NCBI GenBank assembly: GCA_035222895.1
Contig: JAVYIG010004946.1
Location: forward strand, 84,095-148,094
Reading direction: 5' to 3'
DNA length: 64,000 nucleotides
DNA from: Strongylocentrotus droebachiensis
Taxonomy: Eukaryota; Echinodermata; Echinoidea; Camarodonta; Strongylocentrotidae
Shown here one piece after another: positions 22,701-34,900 of the stretch. The notes beneath the pieces are model-generated. The model was not told the DNA's origin. It searched no databases and was given only the letters and a program-made list of their open reading frames with translations. How positions within the stretch are numbered: the stretch's first letter is position 1; each line of letters opens with the position of its first letter. The translations under genes were made by a program, and so were the position numbers.

Positions 22701-25700
22701 GTAAAAAAGTCACAGTATACCCCTCTGGAGCAGCAGTTCATGAAGATCAAGGAGAGCTATACAGACACTGTTCTTCTTGTGGAATGTGGATACCGGTATC
22801 GCTTCTTTGGGGAAGATGCTGAGGTAATGCTTGATTGGTTCTTCTGCTTTGCAAGTGAAAAAATCATGAAGAGGCACAGGCATTTGTTACATTTGTTCTT
22901 GAAACCAGTGAATTATTGAGAGTCCCCCCCCCCCCCCTCCATCTTCCCCCGAAATGAAATATGATTCAGATCATTGATTATGATAACAGTATTAAATCAC
23001 AGAATATTTCATCTTTTATAGTTTTAGGATGAAAAATATGAGATATGGTGGCATTGATAGATTGAAAAGTAAGCTATTTCCCTGTAATGGTGCAGTGTTG
23101 AAAATTTCATAGTTACATGGAATGTAGCTTGCCTGATTATCATCTCGTTAACGGTATATGTTTCTTGCCCTGTTAAGCTTTAAAAACCATGTGCAGTGAA
23201 CACAACATTTTAATGGTTGCTTGTCTAAGTCACTGTAGTCATCACAATTATATTGAACTTATGGCTCAGAGTCCTCTCTAATTTCCTTTGATGCTTTTAT
23301 GAAATGCCTGTATAGATTGCATCCAAAGATCTCAACATCTTCTGTCATCTGGACCACAACTTCATGACAGCCAGCATACCAACACATCGTCTCTTTGTCC
23401 ATGTCCGTCGATTGGTTGCCAAGGGACACAAGGTGGGCGTGGTCAAACAGATGGAGACTGCTGCCCTCAAAGCTGCTGGTGACAACAAGAGCCAACCCTT
23501 TGAGAGGAAGCTGACCGCTCTCTACACCAAGTCAACATTGATTGGTGAAGATATCCTTTTTACGTTCCGTCCAGCTACTGGTCACAATGGCTTTCTTGTA
23601 TAGACAGGAGACAATTTAACCCATTGCCTGCATAAACCAGAAGTCTATGGGTCAAAAACGCAGAAACATCGACCAAAGAACTCTAGAGTTCAGTTGTCTC
23701 TGTCTGACAAGATATAAATCAAATAACATTATAGCTCTCATTGAATATTTTGTTGGTTGGTGGTCTGCTCATTTTACTGAGGGGCTCAGTCGTCACTTGA
23801 AGATGAATATTGCATAATTATGAGATTTACTTTAGACATGTAACAATGGAGTGTTTTTAGTTAAATTAAGTTAATGGATACTTTTACAAGTTGTAGGTTA
23901 GTGTGTTAGAGGACCATTTTATTAACTTTAAATAATTGTTTTGAGAAAGCTAGGTTTGATGTATGGCAACCACCATCTTCTACTGATACAATTATTAAAT
24001 AATTAAAAGATTCTGCAATATATCGTTCATTCATTGTTCCTTGACTGGACCACCGATCACATTTGGAACCATCCAGTCAGAACGGGCAGTATGCAGAGGA
24101 ACAGACAGCCTTCTCATCATCTCCCACAAGTTATCTCCTATGCGTATGTGAGCTCCCCAAAGAAGGATCCAGAAGCCCGAAGAATGATCATATTCAAATT
24201 GGACTTGCAGTAAGTGTTCTTAAAGGCATCGTTTAACAATGTTAAATCTGAGATGCATGGCCCTACGTGCTATCAGTGTCTGTGATATGGTGTAATATTG
24301 AAGCCCAAAAAAAGTTGCGCTTCAAAATGACCATGAAGTGCCTCAAAAAGTAAAAATCTTTGAGTGACCAATTTTACCATTCTCATTTCCCGAATAGACT
24401 GTAATGTTATAAAAACTGTAGGGAAACGGAAAATGAAATTCGATATTCAATCATAAATATTGTGATAATGAGACAGGCGATCGGCTTGTAAAAATCATGA
24501 AATTTCTGACTGACCTAAAGGTTTATAATTACGATTGCAGCATGGCTAAATCCAGGATTTTGTTTCAGAATCTGAGACAAAGTTACCGGATCCCTTTAAT
24601 AAGAATGCATGAGGTGTATTTGTAATTTATGTCTAGTACAGTTTCCTGTAGATCAAGTGAAGGAATTCATATTTAATACTGATTAAACATCAATTTGAGT
24701 ATTTTAGAAATGTGGTTTTAATCAGCCTTTCATTCATTTTGAGAGGAGTATTGCTACCAGTGAGTTACGAATCACAGCAAATTGCTATGTGCCTTTCTCA
24801 ATAATTTGAGGCCTTGTGGTTGATACTAGCTCTAGATTTCAGAATATATGATATCCAGTTCACAACTTGATTCAATCCAATGCAACGCAATTCAATTCAA
24901 TTAATTTCAATTCAATTTTATGGTCTTACTGTATACAAAAATAAAAGTACTATTTGCTGTTTTCGTAAAAATATAAATTGTCAATTTATACTATCATAGA
25001 ATCAGTCACAAGAGTATCACATTACAATAATGATGAATATACAACATATATTAGAATGCTTTAACATAGTATTAGAGGAACAAGAAATAGAAAATATCCC
25101 ACAGTTGGAGACAACAAAGCCCAGTAAATTACATGGATAAGGAATTTGATGACATATTCATTTTTCCCACTAACAGGCAGTTCAACCAGCTACGGGGGAT
25201 GTCATCTATGATAGTTTCTATGACAACAGTCATCTGAGTGAGCTTGATACCAGGCTGCATCACATTCAGCCAGTAGAGCTGCTCCTGCCAGAAACCTTGT
25301 CAGACAGAACAGAGAAGCTACTCAAGGATTTCAGGATGAGGTTTGTCCTTGTGCCGGTTTTATTATGACTTATGCTCTAAGTACAATAAGCCAGTTCACG
25401 GTTGCAGTCTGAGCATGAGCAGATAAAGGTCATTGCAGAACAAAGTGTGAAATACACGGAGACAAAATACTGGGTACGTGCTCATGAAAGTTATGTAATC
25501 ATTAATTTATGCACTAGCAGTGCACTCCATGATACACAGGTGGAAGTATTCTTTGAAAAAGGGAAACAAAGGATATTTTTGTAGCACCTCCATCGCTGTA
25601 GGAGTTATTATTTCTGAATGTCCAAAGTGGGACCTCTTCATGTAGGAAGATCTGTGGATATTCAGGGTCATTTGGGACATGTGCTAACCGTGAACTGGTC

Positions 25701-28700
25701 TATTGCTCTGTGATCAATTACCTAGTAATTCCTAACTTCAACTCTTGACCAAACACTATACATAACCCTAAGCTTAGTCCTGAGCTGACTAAAACCTACT
25801 GGTAACCTAAAACTTAATTGCAACGGTTATAATGATATGCTGTTCTTGTACAGCCCGAATCACATTGCGGTTCTGTGCGCTTCCAAAGGACTTTGGATAT
25901 TATTACCCTGCTGGCTTTAGCTCCTGCAACCGTAGTGCTCAGTGCATTCAAGGCATGAATCCTACCAGGTACCCATTTACTACACCTGGGTCAAGTGTGG
26001 CAAAGGTAGATTAATGCCTCGTAAAAGGACATCAGTGCCGCTGTGGGATTCAATTCCTGTACCTTGTGGTTACAGTCCAGAGACTTATCCTCTAAACCAC
26101 AGCACCTCTACATCCCTAACCCTGTATCGTTGAGGAAATGTAAAGCCCAGAGCAAATCCTTGGCTGTTTATAAGAAGCCAGTAAGAACTATTTATTGTCA
26201 TTCTTAGTTACGGCTTCTTTGCGTGCAGCCAAAGAAATGTTTTCAGAGCATGTGTGGGCTCACCCTTCTGAATAACAGTCTCATATCTACTTTATTGTTG
26301 CTTTATCTACTGTGTTGTTGCTTTATAAAACAAAACAAAAAAATTCTGAATTTGTAGTAAAATCTGCCAGGTGTTACATGCCTTTTCCTCCAAAGAAAGG
26401 CCCAATGCAAATCTACAATTTTTGTGTTTACCCTGTCTGTAATACATTAACATTACAGATATTTTCTGGTGTATGAATGAATTCAGGTGATTGGGAGAGA
26501 GGATTATGGATAAGCTAGATGGGATGCACTTCTTGTTTAACATTGAAGACCTGCTGCAGGTTTTCCCAAGAAGGACAACTAATGGCAGATAAGGTTTGTT
26601 CTAAAAAGTTAATTTTAAGACCAGTAGACAAGATTTGACCTTTTGGCTTCTAAATTCTCTCATGTTCATGGCGTAAATACAGACCACCTGGTTTTAATAA
26701 ACAATGTGTTTATTTCTTCTTGCATATATGTCAAGTTTTCACAACTGTTCCGGATGTATAATTCATTTCCATCATCTGGTTTGCTAATTTTGTTTTAATA
26801 TTCATCAAAGCTACCAAACTGAAGACTGCATTCGAGTAGAGCGATTACCAGCCGATGTTTTCAAGTATACCGGTGCAGTAGAAGAAGTCTCATCTTTCTA
26901 TGGCAACCAAACAGAAACCCCATCAGCAAAGACTGGAGGTAAGGTGTGATTGCAATACACAATTGGGTCTTCTACAGGCTTGTACCAATCAGATCTCCCT
27001 GTTAATATATGTAACCTTTAATGATAAGTTTGAGTTCTGGGGAGTGTTTCACAGAGACTAAGATCAACTTTAAGTTGGACTTAACTATGGCAGGCCTTTC
27101 ATGTCACTGTTTGCTCTAGCTCGCCATATACTGGCATTGGTCTCTTAAGGGACGAACAAATGATGGTCACAAATCAACAGAATTTACATTTTTATATAAT
27201 TTATTATTGAAGGAAAAAAAATTGTCCAAAGATTATAATGGGAGAGCAACCAGTGGCATGAATGGCCTGGCCATGCAAAAAGGTGGTGAAAGAAACTGAA
27301 AGCAATTTTGATTATAAATTTGATTGTAAGGTTTCGTAGTAATCAAATCAACAAGATTATCATGTTCTGTTTTTTTTGCCATTAGCCAGAGGTGTGCCTA
27401 ATAAACATGCACGTATTTCGTACATGACCAACAAATTTTAGATATGAACATGAATTTGTACATGAATACTATACATGCAAAGTCTTTATCATTTTGATAA
27501 TTCAATAGATAGTGCTACCACTTTGCCTTCAGTGTGACCAAATCCTATACATTCATAAGAAACACCATCTGTGTCTTGCAACATTATTAAATATGTATTT
27601 GTACATGTGTTGTTCAATCCTTTCAGTTCTTCAATCAGTCTTGAGTTTACCCAAACCTGTGATCTGTTGTTTAGCTGCTTTGCTGAAATACTTGAAAGAA
27701 TTCAATCTACATAGGATTCTACAGGCTACAAGGTTTGTTGATATTAAAAAGGGGCTCTTTCTTCACAATCGGTTTGAAAATTACCTGTTACAGATGGACC
27801 TCTTCATTACTATAATGATGGTGGTAGGGTAATGGCTGAAATCTCCTGTTAAAATGTGGATTGTCTTTTAGCCGCTACAAAGCAAGGGTGGCCACTTCCG
27901 TGAGGAAGGATATCTTGAATGCTGTAAGCATTTAGGTTTTTTTTTTTTGGGGGGGGGGGGGGGGAGGGGGCAAGGCCCGCTTGGCCCCCCCCCCCCCCCC
28001 CTGGTCTGCGCCTGCATATAGTAACTGCGCTATATAAATATCCATATTAATTGTTATCTTATTATTATCATCACCTTACTTGATAAGTCATTTTCATTTT
28101 TATCTTTTTTTTCTCTGCATTCAGCAACATGAGAGCATTCAACTCTTCACAGGATGCATTGAGATTAGATGCATGTGCCTTCCGCAATTTAGAAATATTT
28201 CAGAACCAAGTAAGTTTTCATCGTCTTTTTAGCTTCCAATGTTATTATAGAATGTACGTGCAGATCAATTCATTTCTTTTTCTTTGATTATTTGTTTTGA
28301 ATCCCAACTTGAAAAGTAATAAATATAATAAGTATTCATATTGACTGTATGGAATGTCATTTTTTTGTTGAGTCTTAGCTCGCTTTTGATGTAGAGGAAG
28401 AAAAACTACAATGCAATACATCGATAGACCTAATTATGATGTAAATGTATTTAAATTTAAGCATGTTTCTTTCAAGAATCTGTGGATAGCAACCTATTCA
28501 TGTGAAATGCATAATGACATCTCTGTAGTTAAATTCATGTTTCATGCTGTAGCTGTTGCTATGTCAGGCAAGGTTCTTGCAAGCTTTTGAGTTGTCAAGT
28601 GAAACTACTTTTCAAGTACAGTAGTGTGTATAAAATAAATAAACAGGTCTATTTGAATACCATACCAACTTAAGTCAGTGTAACACTGCTGTTGCTAACT

Positions 28701-31700
28701 TGCTATGTTAGGCAAGGTTCTTACAAGCTTTTGAGTTGTCAAGTGAAACTACTGTTCAAGTAAAGTAGTGTGTTTAAACTAGGTAAACAGGTCTATTTGG
28801 ATATCATACCAACTTTAGTCAATGTAACACTGCTGTTGCTATGTCAGACAGGGTTCTTGCAAGCTTTTGAGTTGTCAAGTGCAAATACTCGTCAAGTACA
28901 GTAGTGTGTTTAAAATAAGTAAAAGGGTCTATTTGGATACCATACCAGCTTTAGTCAGTGCAACACTGTCGTTGCTATGTTAGGCAAGGTCCTTACAAAC
29001 TTTTGAGTTGTCAAGTGAAACTATTCAAGTGAAACTTTTTTTCAAGTACATTAGTGTGTATGCAATAACTAAACAGGTCTATTTGGATACCATACCAAAT
29101 TTACTCAGTACAATACTGATGACCAAACAGGGTTTTAGTTTTATGTTCTAATTTTCTCGAACTGATGGACATGTCCTATCTCAGGTTGACAGCAGTGAGA
29201 AAGGGACACTGTTATGGGTGCTCAACCACACGAAGACACGCTATGGAAAGAGGCAGCTCATGAAGTGGTTGTCTCAGCCTCTTACAGATATACAGTAAGT
29301 GAATCATTGCAAAAGAAAATGTAATTAATCAAGAAACCATTCAATCATCTATTGAATGAAATGATAGTTTGTTTGCTGTATAGCCGTTTGAAGATTATCG
29401 GAAGAAGAAGACATAAAAACTGAAAAAGTAAAAAAATAGAGAGGGAGAGAGAGAGGGGAGTGGAGGGGGTAAATTGTAATAATAATGATAAATTGATAAT
29501 AGTATACAAATATACAATACCTTTCGAGGGTCTAGCCAATTCTATGAGCTAATGGAGAGGCAAAAATAGTAACTTTCCCGAGGGCACATTTGTAATAAAT
29601 TTGCATCGAGGGAGAGTTACTATTTATGCCTCTGAATGTTCATAGTTTGCTAGAGCCAAGAAAGACATCGTATATTTGTATACAAAGGCTGTGGCAGAGC
29701 TACTGGACTCTGATTCTCCACCACTCGACAAGCTCTATCAAGTTCTTTCCAGGTCTCCCGGTGTTGAAACCTAACAGTCAACCCTTTTTAAAATGGCAGT
29801 ATTTCCCATCCTACTTTAATAGGAACATAGAATCGAGACTTGAGGCTGTAACAGAACTTCTGGACACTGATTCTCCATCATTAGACAAGCTCTATCAAGT
29901 TCTCTCCTGGTCGCCTGATGTTGAAAGAGGATTGTGCTCCATCTACCACAAGAAGGTATTATCTAATCATCAGAATGTATCAAAAGTACTTGTAAACAGC
30001 GATATGAACCTGGGCCCTGTTTCACAAAACTGATTATCAATAACAAGTTGCAGTAGCTGTTAGACTTCTTTTCATACTCTAGGTATTTCTACTGACTTTT
30101 GTTTGCAGTGTTCTCCTGGATGTCTTGTTGCAGTAGCTGTTATTAGCTACTGAAATCGTTGCATGTGATTGGTCGAAAAACTTATTTTTTATAAAAATGT
30201 GACACTTGTTTATATATTGATAACAAGTTTCATGAAAGGGGCCCTGTTACATAAAACCTCTTATTAATAACAAGTTATTATACATGATTTAAACTACTTA
30301 AAACTTTATATTTGATCAGATTTGAACAACTTTATTTTGGAGGATTATGACACACAGTTTTATTGATAATAAGTTTTTCAGAAATGGCGCGCTACGGGTA
30401 CCTGTATATGTTCTGTATACAACAATGTTACATTTTTGTGTTGCATTCTGTCAAAAATAATTGCCAATACCATATCTCAGGACTTCTCTTCATACTCTAG
30501 CTAATTCTACTGACTTTCATATTTGTTTGCAGTGTTCTCCAGCTGAATTTGTCACAATGACAAGAGCCTTGTCTAGGCTGAGATTGACCGTCCAGACCTT
30601 GCGCAAGTCTGTTGATATCAAATCAGTTCTGCTCAAAGACATCCTCATCCAGATGCCATTGCTGTTAGAAGGCATTGATTCTTTCCTAGCTTCCATCAAC
30701 GAGAAAGCAGTCAGGTGAGTGTATTCCTACATTGTTAAGAACCTCATACATATTCATGTACTGTAAAAGTAGAAATATTTGCGGGACATTAATTTTCGCG
30801 GATTTCGAGCTAAGATCGGCAAGCTAGAATTTTAGAACTCGCGAAAATATGAGCATGATTTCTCATGCATGTATTAAACGGGCTGAATTTACACTTTTTC
30901 GTGCACGATAGGAATGAAAACAATGGAGTGAAGTGTGCAACGCGAATTTAAGAACCCGCAAATATGTTTTGGGGTCGCTCAGCGCGAAAAATTAATCATG
31001 CAAAAATAACAGCGTTTACAGTATATGTTAACTGTGGGTAAGAGCAGAATGAGGAGGTGAGAAGGGAGATGCATTAAAAACCCACCACAGACATGGTCAC
31101 AGGTAAAACTTGGTTTGTTTGCTTGAAAGCATATCTGCACTAGTTTGACCAGGAGGGATTGTACCTCTTTGCATGGTCACTGACAGGTGGTTATCTCATC
31201 AAAACAGCTCTCAATTAACATTATAAAAAGGGGACCTTGGGGGACCAATGGTCACCGATTAGGCATTGCTTGTTATATAGAGGGCGCAAGTAGTTATAAA
31301 TAGTGCAGCGGGGCTTTGATACTGTTGCTGCTTTGAGTTTTCGTGTGAGGTGCAGGAGGGTTTAGATGAATAATGTAGAACCATCTTGTTGTGATGACAT
31401 GTACTGTATTTTCTGATACTAGTGTAGGAATAGGTATTTCATAATGCGTTTTGGATTATGGATAGCTACTATGTATCTCAGGAGGTGTGATGGCTCAGTG
31501 GTAGAGCAATGGTCTCGCAACCGGGAGGGCCGGGTTCAAAACCAACCTGGGTGTTTACTTACAAGCATACATGCTTTCTTAGCAGTCAGGTAAAACAATC
31601 ATCATCAAACATCATCATCAAATATTTCCTGAAACTAATGTAAAACAGGTGGTTTTATTGTGCATGCAGTGGTTGCTTTTGGATGGGTATGCTGACTTTC

Positions 31701-31891
31701 CTCCCAGAAGCTGCTATACATGTATGAGGAGGATTTTTATCATGAAGTCTGAACAAAAAAAGAGTCAGATACATGTAGTAACCATATTTTCTAGAATCAA
31801 GCGTAAGGAGAGTGACTTTTTCAAGCATATATTTGCCTTTGGAAAGCTCTGAACTCTTCTTTCATACAGTCTACAGTAGTTTTTAATAAAG

Positions 31892-31924
<33 letters not shown>

Positions 31925-34900
31925 GGGGGGGGGGGGGGGGGCGTTTTCATAGCTAATTTAAACACCCCTAATGACATTTAATTCAGTCTCCTCATCACCT
32001 GTTTAGTGTTTTTTTAATAATTTTTTTATCAGGGATGGGGATAAGACCAAGCTGTTTGCCGACCCTTCTCAGTTCCCATCGGTCCACCAATGCATGCAAG
32101 ACATAGAAGCAGTCAAGAGCAAGATGGCTGAACATCGGCAGAGATTACGGAAGGAGGTTGCCATGCCAATGGCTGACTATGTGACGGTGTCTGGAAACGA
32201 GGTGTGTGCATGTACATTAAAGCCGCACAGTAGTTAATGTCGGTGTGTATTGCATCATAATTCGCTTTGGTTGAATTAACATTTAATGTGTCTGCATGTG
32301 TGTACAAATGTCTCTGAAGCAGCAAAAACGTGGTCCCACCAGAAAATACTCATACTTGCCTTTATCTGAGTAATTCGATATATATGATGAGAATTCCATA
32401 CAGTGGTAGACTAAGGCACAGTGCATTACACAATACCTGTCTGTCTTAAAGGTGAAGTCCACTCTTGGTGACTTACAATACCTGTTATTGGGTTAACACC
32501 AGAATGGTGTCAATTTCGCTATGAAAACCCACTACTATCCCTCTTGAACTCTTGAGGTTCCAGGACCGCTGGCTTATGTGACATATTTGTTTGGCACATA
32601 TATGTATGAGGACAAACTAAACTGAGTGCCTGGTTGTCATTTTGCTATTAACGAGAGCCTTTGTAGTAGAGGTAGATGTAGTTGTCCAGGATTGTTTCTG
32701 GTTTGAGTATGGAATTTGTTTATAAATAATTTTCCTTGTGGCTTAGTTGCTCAGAGATGGAGGGCTAATTTTTGTTAGGATTGTCGTCTAGAATATTGTG
32801 GTTTGTGGGAGTAGTTCTTAGTGTGGGTCCTTTGGGCTGGTTGAGGGAAGGGTGCTGTCATTTGGTAGTAGTCTTTGGGTGTTAGTTGTCCATGGGGTCA
32901 TTGCCATTGAGTCATCATTTGAGGTGAACATAGACCTTTAGTTAATATTTACATAAGAGATAAAGGACTGCAAACTTACGATTGATTGGAGGACTTGCGC
33001 TTGATTTGGATCAATCACAACTCTTTATAAGATTTTGATGTTGAGTTGTGTTCCATTTTAATCCCAGTATATGATTGAAGTCAAGAACAGCCAAGTGAAG
33101 AAGGTACCCAAGGATTGGCTCCAGATCAGTGGGTATGGCTCATCTATATATATTTTCTTTTACTCTAAGAATCATCTATCATTTTTCATCACTCTGTATT
33201 ATAGCACATCATTTATATAACAGTCTCAAGATTAGATGTATATGTTTACTCTTATATTGTAGGGATTGGATATCTTTGCAAAATACAAAATACAATAAAA
33301 AACTTCACACTTTTGTAAGTTGTTTATAACCCACACATGATATAAGATATCATTGTGTAAATGAAAACACCTTTATCTTTTGAAAAAGATTTTAATAATT
33401 TCAACTCTCATTTCTAAGGGTAACAAGAAGTAGTTTTCTTAAAAGATTACATTAAAAGATGTCTTGTAATTGGTGTATATTAAATTGGTAATGCATACAT
33501 GTATTTCCTATTTTATAATAGATATCCCTGTATTTCGTCATTGCAGAACAAAGCAAGTATCGAGGTACCGGCCACCCTACGTTGAAGAAAGTTTCAAGCG
33601 TCTTTGCCAACTCAGGGAGCAGCTAGCGGCCGAGTGTCAGAATGCATGGCTAGAATTCCTAGAGTAAGTTTGCGATTGGCCCTTTGCTATTTGCAAATTC
33701 ACTTTAAAATGTGGTAATTGGTTGTATTTGTATGTAACTTGAATGTTAGTCTCATGTATATTTAATACAAAAGGTTAATCCAGGGTCATACTGTATGTGC
33801 ATCATAAATACATCATAAATTTTTCTCAGTAATACTTTTTACAATATTTATACATTCAGTACATGTGACGAAGTCGTCATTTGAGAAGATACATGTATAG
33901 ATCACTCCATACTGTATTGATTACAACCTATTTTGTTTCGATATCTTGAATTTGATTTTGAAAAAAAAGGAATAATGATAGGACATGTCAATCATTTTAG
34001 TTAAATTATTTATTAATGGGAAATCTCTTCAATTCTTTAAACAATGGATACTAAATGCATCATCATCAATTAAATATGTTGATGATTTCTTATGCTTGAT
34101 TTTAGAACAGGATGACAAAGAATTTACCACTTTGGTTGCTTTCTTCGCCACTATTATACAGGGTTGCTTGCTTGTCACATATGCAATTTTACACAAAACA
34201 GTAGGCACCAATTGATGAAAGGATTGCTTTGTGCAACACAATTATGGCTTTGCAAAACTATTTCCAGTCTTGATTAGTTCTAACTTCTATGACAACCCCT
34301 TTAGCACCTGTATTATAGATAAGTGTTGCATTGGAAACAGTAAACTTATCTTGAATACAATGTGGTACAGGGTAATAGTTTGTATGGCATAAAAAGAGTT
34401 GATATATGTATTCCTCAGGTCCTTTGGAGAGAATTATTTCTCATACCGCCGAGCAGTACAGCATCTGGCAAGCTTTGATTGTCTCCTCTCTATGGCAACC
34501 GTATCTAAGCAAGATGGATATTGCAGGTACAGTTCTTTTATTTCTTTCATGTTTTTTTTTAGTGTTCTAGATGGTACCTTCTGGGAGATGAACAAAAGTT
34601 TAGATGGAAGGCTTAGAACTATTTACAACTCTGAAATAATTGAAACATTGTTTAATAAATTGATATTAATGGTTGTGATAATGAAAGTACAGTGTAATGA
34701 TAATAATATTTTCAAATAGCCTATAATTCATTTAAAGTGGGACTGCACTACTTGTAGCTACTTGCGCCCTCTATATAGCAAGCAATGCTTAAGTGGTAAC
34801 TGTTGGTCCCCCATGGTCCCCTTTTTCTTATGTTAATTGAGAGCTGATTTGATGGGATAACCACCTGCCAGTGACCATGCAGGGAGGTCTAATCCATCCT

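Noticed and set aside
24045-24209. Alternative reading of MSH3 exon 5 as [17 protein letters not shown] with a frameshift
   Set aside because: That frame ends in the wrong phase for exon 6. The other frame gives SYLLCVCE and IGLA, which align with MSH3 and need no frameshift once the AT-AC intron is recognised.
28552-29118. CRISPR-like array
   Set aside because: Units of about 140 bp repeat as whole blocks without short repeats and unique spacers, in an animal intron. It is a simple tandem repeat.
29626-30033. 135-codon plus-strand ORF over the exon 11 region
   Set aside because: It reads the duplicate exon in the wrong frame, then enters the real exon 11 frame by running through an intron. 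The MSH3 exon boundaries explain the coding part.
31483-31556. tRNA gene
   Set aside because: A- and B-box-like motifs are present, but no matching acceptor stem closes. It fits a tRNA-derived SINE head.
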